From: Gari tellinella
Taxonomy: Eukaryota; Mollusca; Bivalvia; Cardiida; Psammobiidae
DNA length: 64,000 nt
Reading direction: 5' to 3'
Assembly: GCA_922989275.2 (NCBI GenBank)
Contig: OV277874.1
Span: 23,114,154-23,178,153 of the forward strand
Shown here: positions 62,914 through 64,000 of the stretch, in pieces
Numbering within the stretch: position 1 is the stretch's first letter
Layout of the letters: every line of letters starts with the position of its first letter
The notes under the pieces: generated by a model
Seen by the model: only the letters and a program-made list of their open reading frames with translations
Told to the model about the DNA's origin: nothing
Databases searched by the model: none
Made by a program: the position numbers and the translations under genes

Positions 62914-63400
62914 CGTCCCAATAAACGACGACATGTAGAGGAATTTAAAGCTAAATGTATTATCATTTTATTCTTTTTAGACGAATCGAGGTCAACTCGG
63001 TGTATCGTGTTTATTGCATTGCTTTTGTTTATCCTTAGTATGTACATGTAAACAATCAATACATTTTGTATTAAATGCATACCAATTTCTCAAATCCTTA
63101 AAGCTTTTAAATTTGTTTTTTCGCTGAATTATTTAAGTACAAGACATACATTTTAAGACCCACTCTACTAATGAAATATTTGTTAGCATCGCACTCTAGT
63201 CTTATAGACTTTAATGGATAAATTAAACACTAACCCTGTCGAAACTTCTTCAGCTTTATATTGTGTCGATTATACATTTTTCATCTTTAGTTTAAATTTA
63301 TCTGTCATTCAGTTTGAATAACTGCTAAATATACTTAAACCAAAATTGTCTAATGGTTTGGAGCTCGATCAGACACGGATTATCTGATTAGGCCCCTAAG
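62914..63400. other. No recognisable gene
   Basis: AT-rich. A faint core A trace (GGAGCTCGATCAGACAC) at about 63360-63400. Confidence 0.4.
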
Positions 63401-63637
63401 TATTTGCATAGGAAGACCAAGTTACAGTGGATAATCTGTTATTCTTTCCCGTTTAAACGCAAACGTACGCAAACGCAAAGCACTAAAACGTAGAAAAGAA
63501 CAACCTTTGGACAATTCTGATAATTCATGTTTATCTTGGTGGCAAACAGTTTGGAGCCTGATCAGATGCCGGGTTAACGCGTTTATTGGGAAAGAATAAC
63601 AGATTCTCCACTGTATTTGCATAGGAAGACCAAGTTA
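63401..63637. repeat. 24-bp exact direct repeats flanking T246
   Basis: 63401-63424 and 63614-63637 are identical (TATTTGCATAGG...AAGTTA), each starting and ending with TA, directly outside the T246 termini. Confidence 0.93.
63425..63613 (-). mobile_element. Family 1 (T246) MITE with half hairpin
   Basis: CAGTGGATAATCTG / CAGATTCTCCACTG. The core stops at GATGCCGGGTTAA, its centre, and joins the CGCGTTTATTGGG arm directly. Confidence 0.92.
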
Positions 63638-63957
63638 GGTCTGTTAAGGGATTTGTAAATGGTGATCATTGGGGCAAACAAATGTTTTAAACCCCAGGGA
63701 AGCTCGATGCAAGACTTTAATTTCGATAAACGAAACACGAGATATTTGAACTATGAAATGTTTTTCGCAACTTTAACACAACCTTTGAGAACTTCAAGAA
63801 ACTTGCGGAGCTTGCTAAAATTCTCATATTGTCACTCCGAACCTATATTCCTTTTACCCTTTTCATGCTGAATTTATGTCTGCTTCGAATTATCGTCTTT
63901 GAAAATAAATCTAAATTAATGTTTAGGCTTTAGTGACGAGTTGTTGAAAATGAGTGG

Positions 63958-64000
63958 CAAACAATTGGGCCAAGATCAGAAGTCGCGTTTCTTTGCGTCT
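63958..64000. repeat. Core A at window edge
   Basis: GGCAAACAATTGGGCCAAGATCAGAAG-like arm, cut by the end of the window. Confidence 0.45.

Overview
The window looks like gene-poor, AT-rich intergenic or intronic DNA of an animal, most likely a marine mollusc and probably a bivalve. This is an inference from three things: dense short non-autonomous DNA transposons, a tandem-repeat element opening AGCTCACCTGAG of a kind I associate with bivalve genomes, and tRNA-derived SINE-like sequence. I recognise no complete protein gene, no transposase, no rRNA and no CRISPR. Most open frames of 60-140 codons are shadows of one repeat. Coordinates and identities were read by eye; a few bases of error at decayed ends are likely. 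| Dominant repeat: family 1 (called T246 here), a 246-bp element present about 70 times as full, partial or broken copies. Its ends are CAGTGGAGAATCTGTTATTC and the inverse, flanked by TA, as in Tc1/mariner elements. The middle is a ~67-bp palindrome running GCAAACAG...CTGTTTGC (core A). One arm carries GTTTGCG repeats; strand + is given when that arm is on the right. Family 2 (CAG-GYTCCCTC ends, TA, ~365 bp), family 3 (TTAA, CCCTTTCA ends, ~240 bp) and family 4 (TTAA, CCCATATGTGCCC ends) carry the same core A between unrelated ends. Family 5 (TTAA, CCCTTTACC), family 6 (CAGGGCTGCC, 6-bp target duplications), family 7 (TA, CAGTGAAACC) and, in variant form, family 8 (TA, CTCTCTATTACGACC) share a second palindrome, CTTAAAGCAGG...CCTGCTTTAAG (core B). 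Family 9 (CAGRGCWCCAGATAAG) has its own core C. Family 10 is a TTAA element whose hairpin keeps only the GCAAACAG/CTGTTTG ends. Family 11 is a large fold-back element. | Layout: 0-23 kb is a near-continuous mosaic of families 1, 2, 3, 8 and hairpins, with a tRNA-derived SINE at 15.1 kb. 23.2-26.3 kb is sparser and holds a ~1.26-kb inverted-repeat element. At 26.8-28.8 kb a family 5 element is split by a 1.6-kb tandem-repeat element. 28.8-40 kb returns to nested MITEs, with a ~330-bp direct duplication around a family 2 element (33.0-34.1 kb) and a large fold-back element at 38.6-39.6 kb. 40-48 kb has a second tRNA-like remnant, a mariner-like element and a ~176-bp tandem repeat. 48-64 kb holds further MITEs, several flanked by unusually long direct repeats, plus a possible terminal exon at 62.4 kb. 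| Points of most interest: (1) palindromic core cassettes shared by element families with different ends and target sites; (2) T246 copies flanked by direct repeats of 15-50 bp, each bounded by TA, instead of a plain TA duplication; (3) about 50 copies of TACATGTA, which at several places replaces a TA in an otherwise matching repeat and fits the excision scar of a CA...TG element cut with a 2-nt stagger; (4) a 40-bp one-ended unit with two TGACGTCA sites that stacks next to T246 copies.
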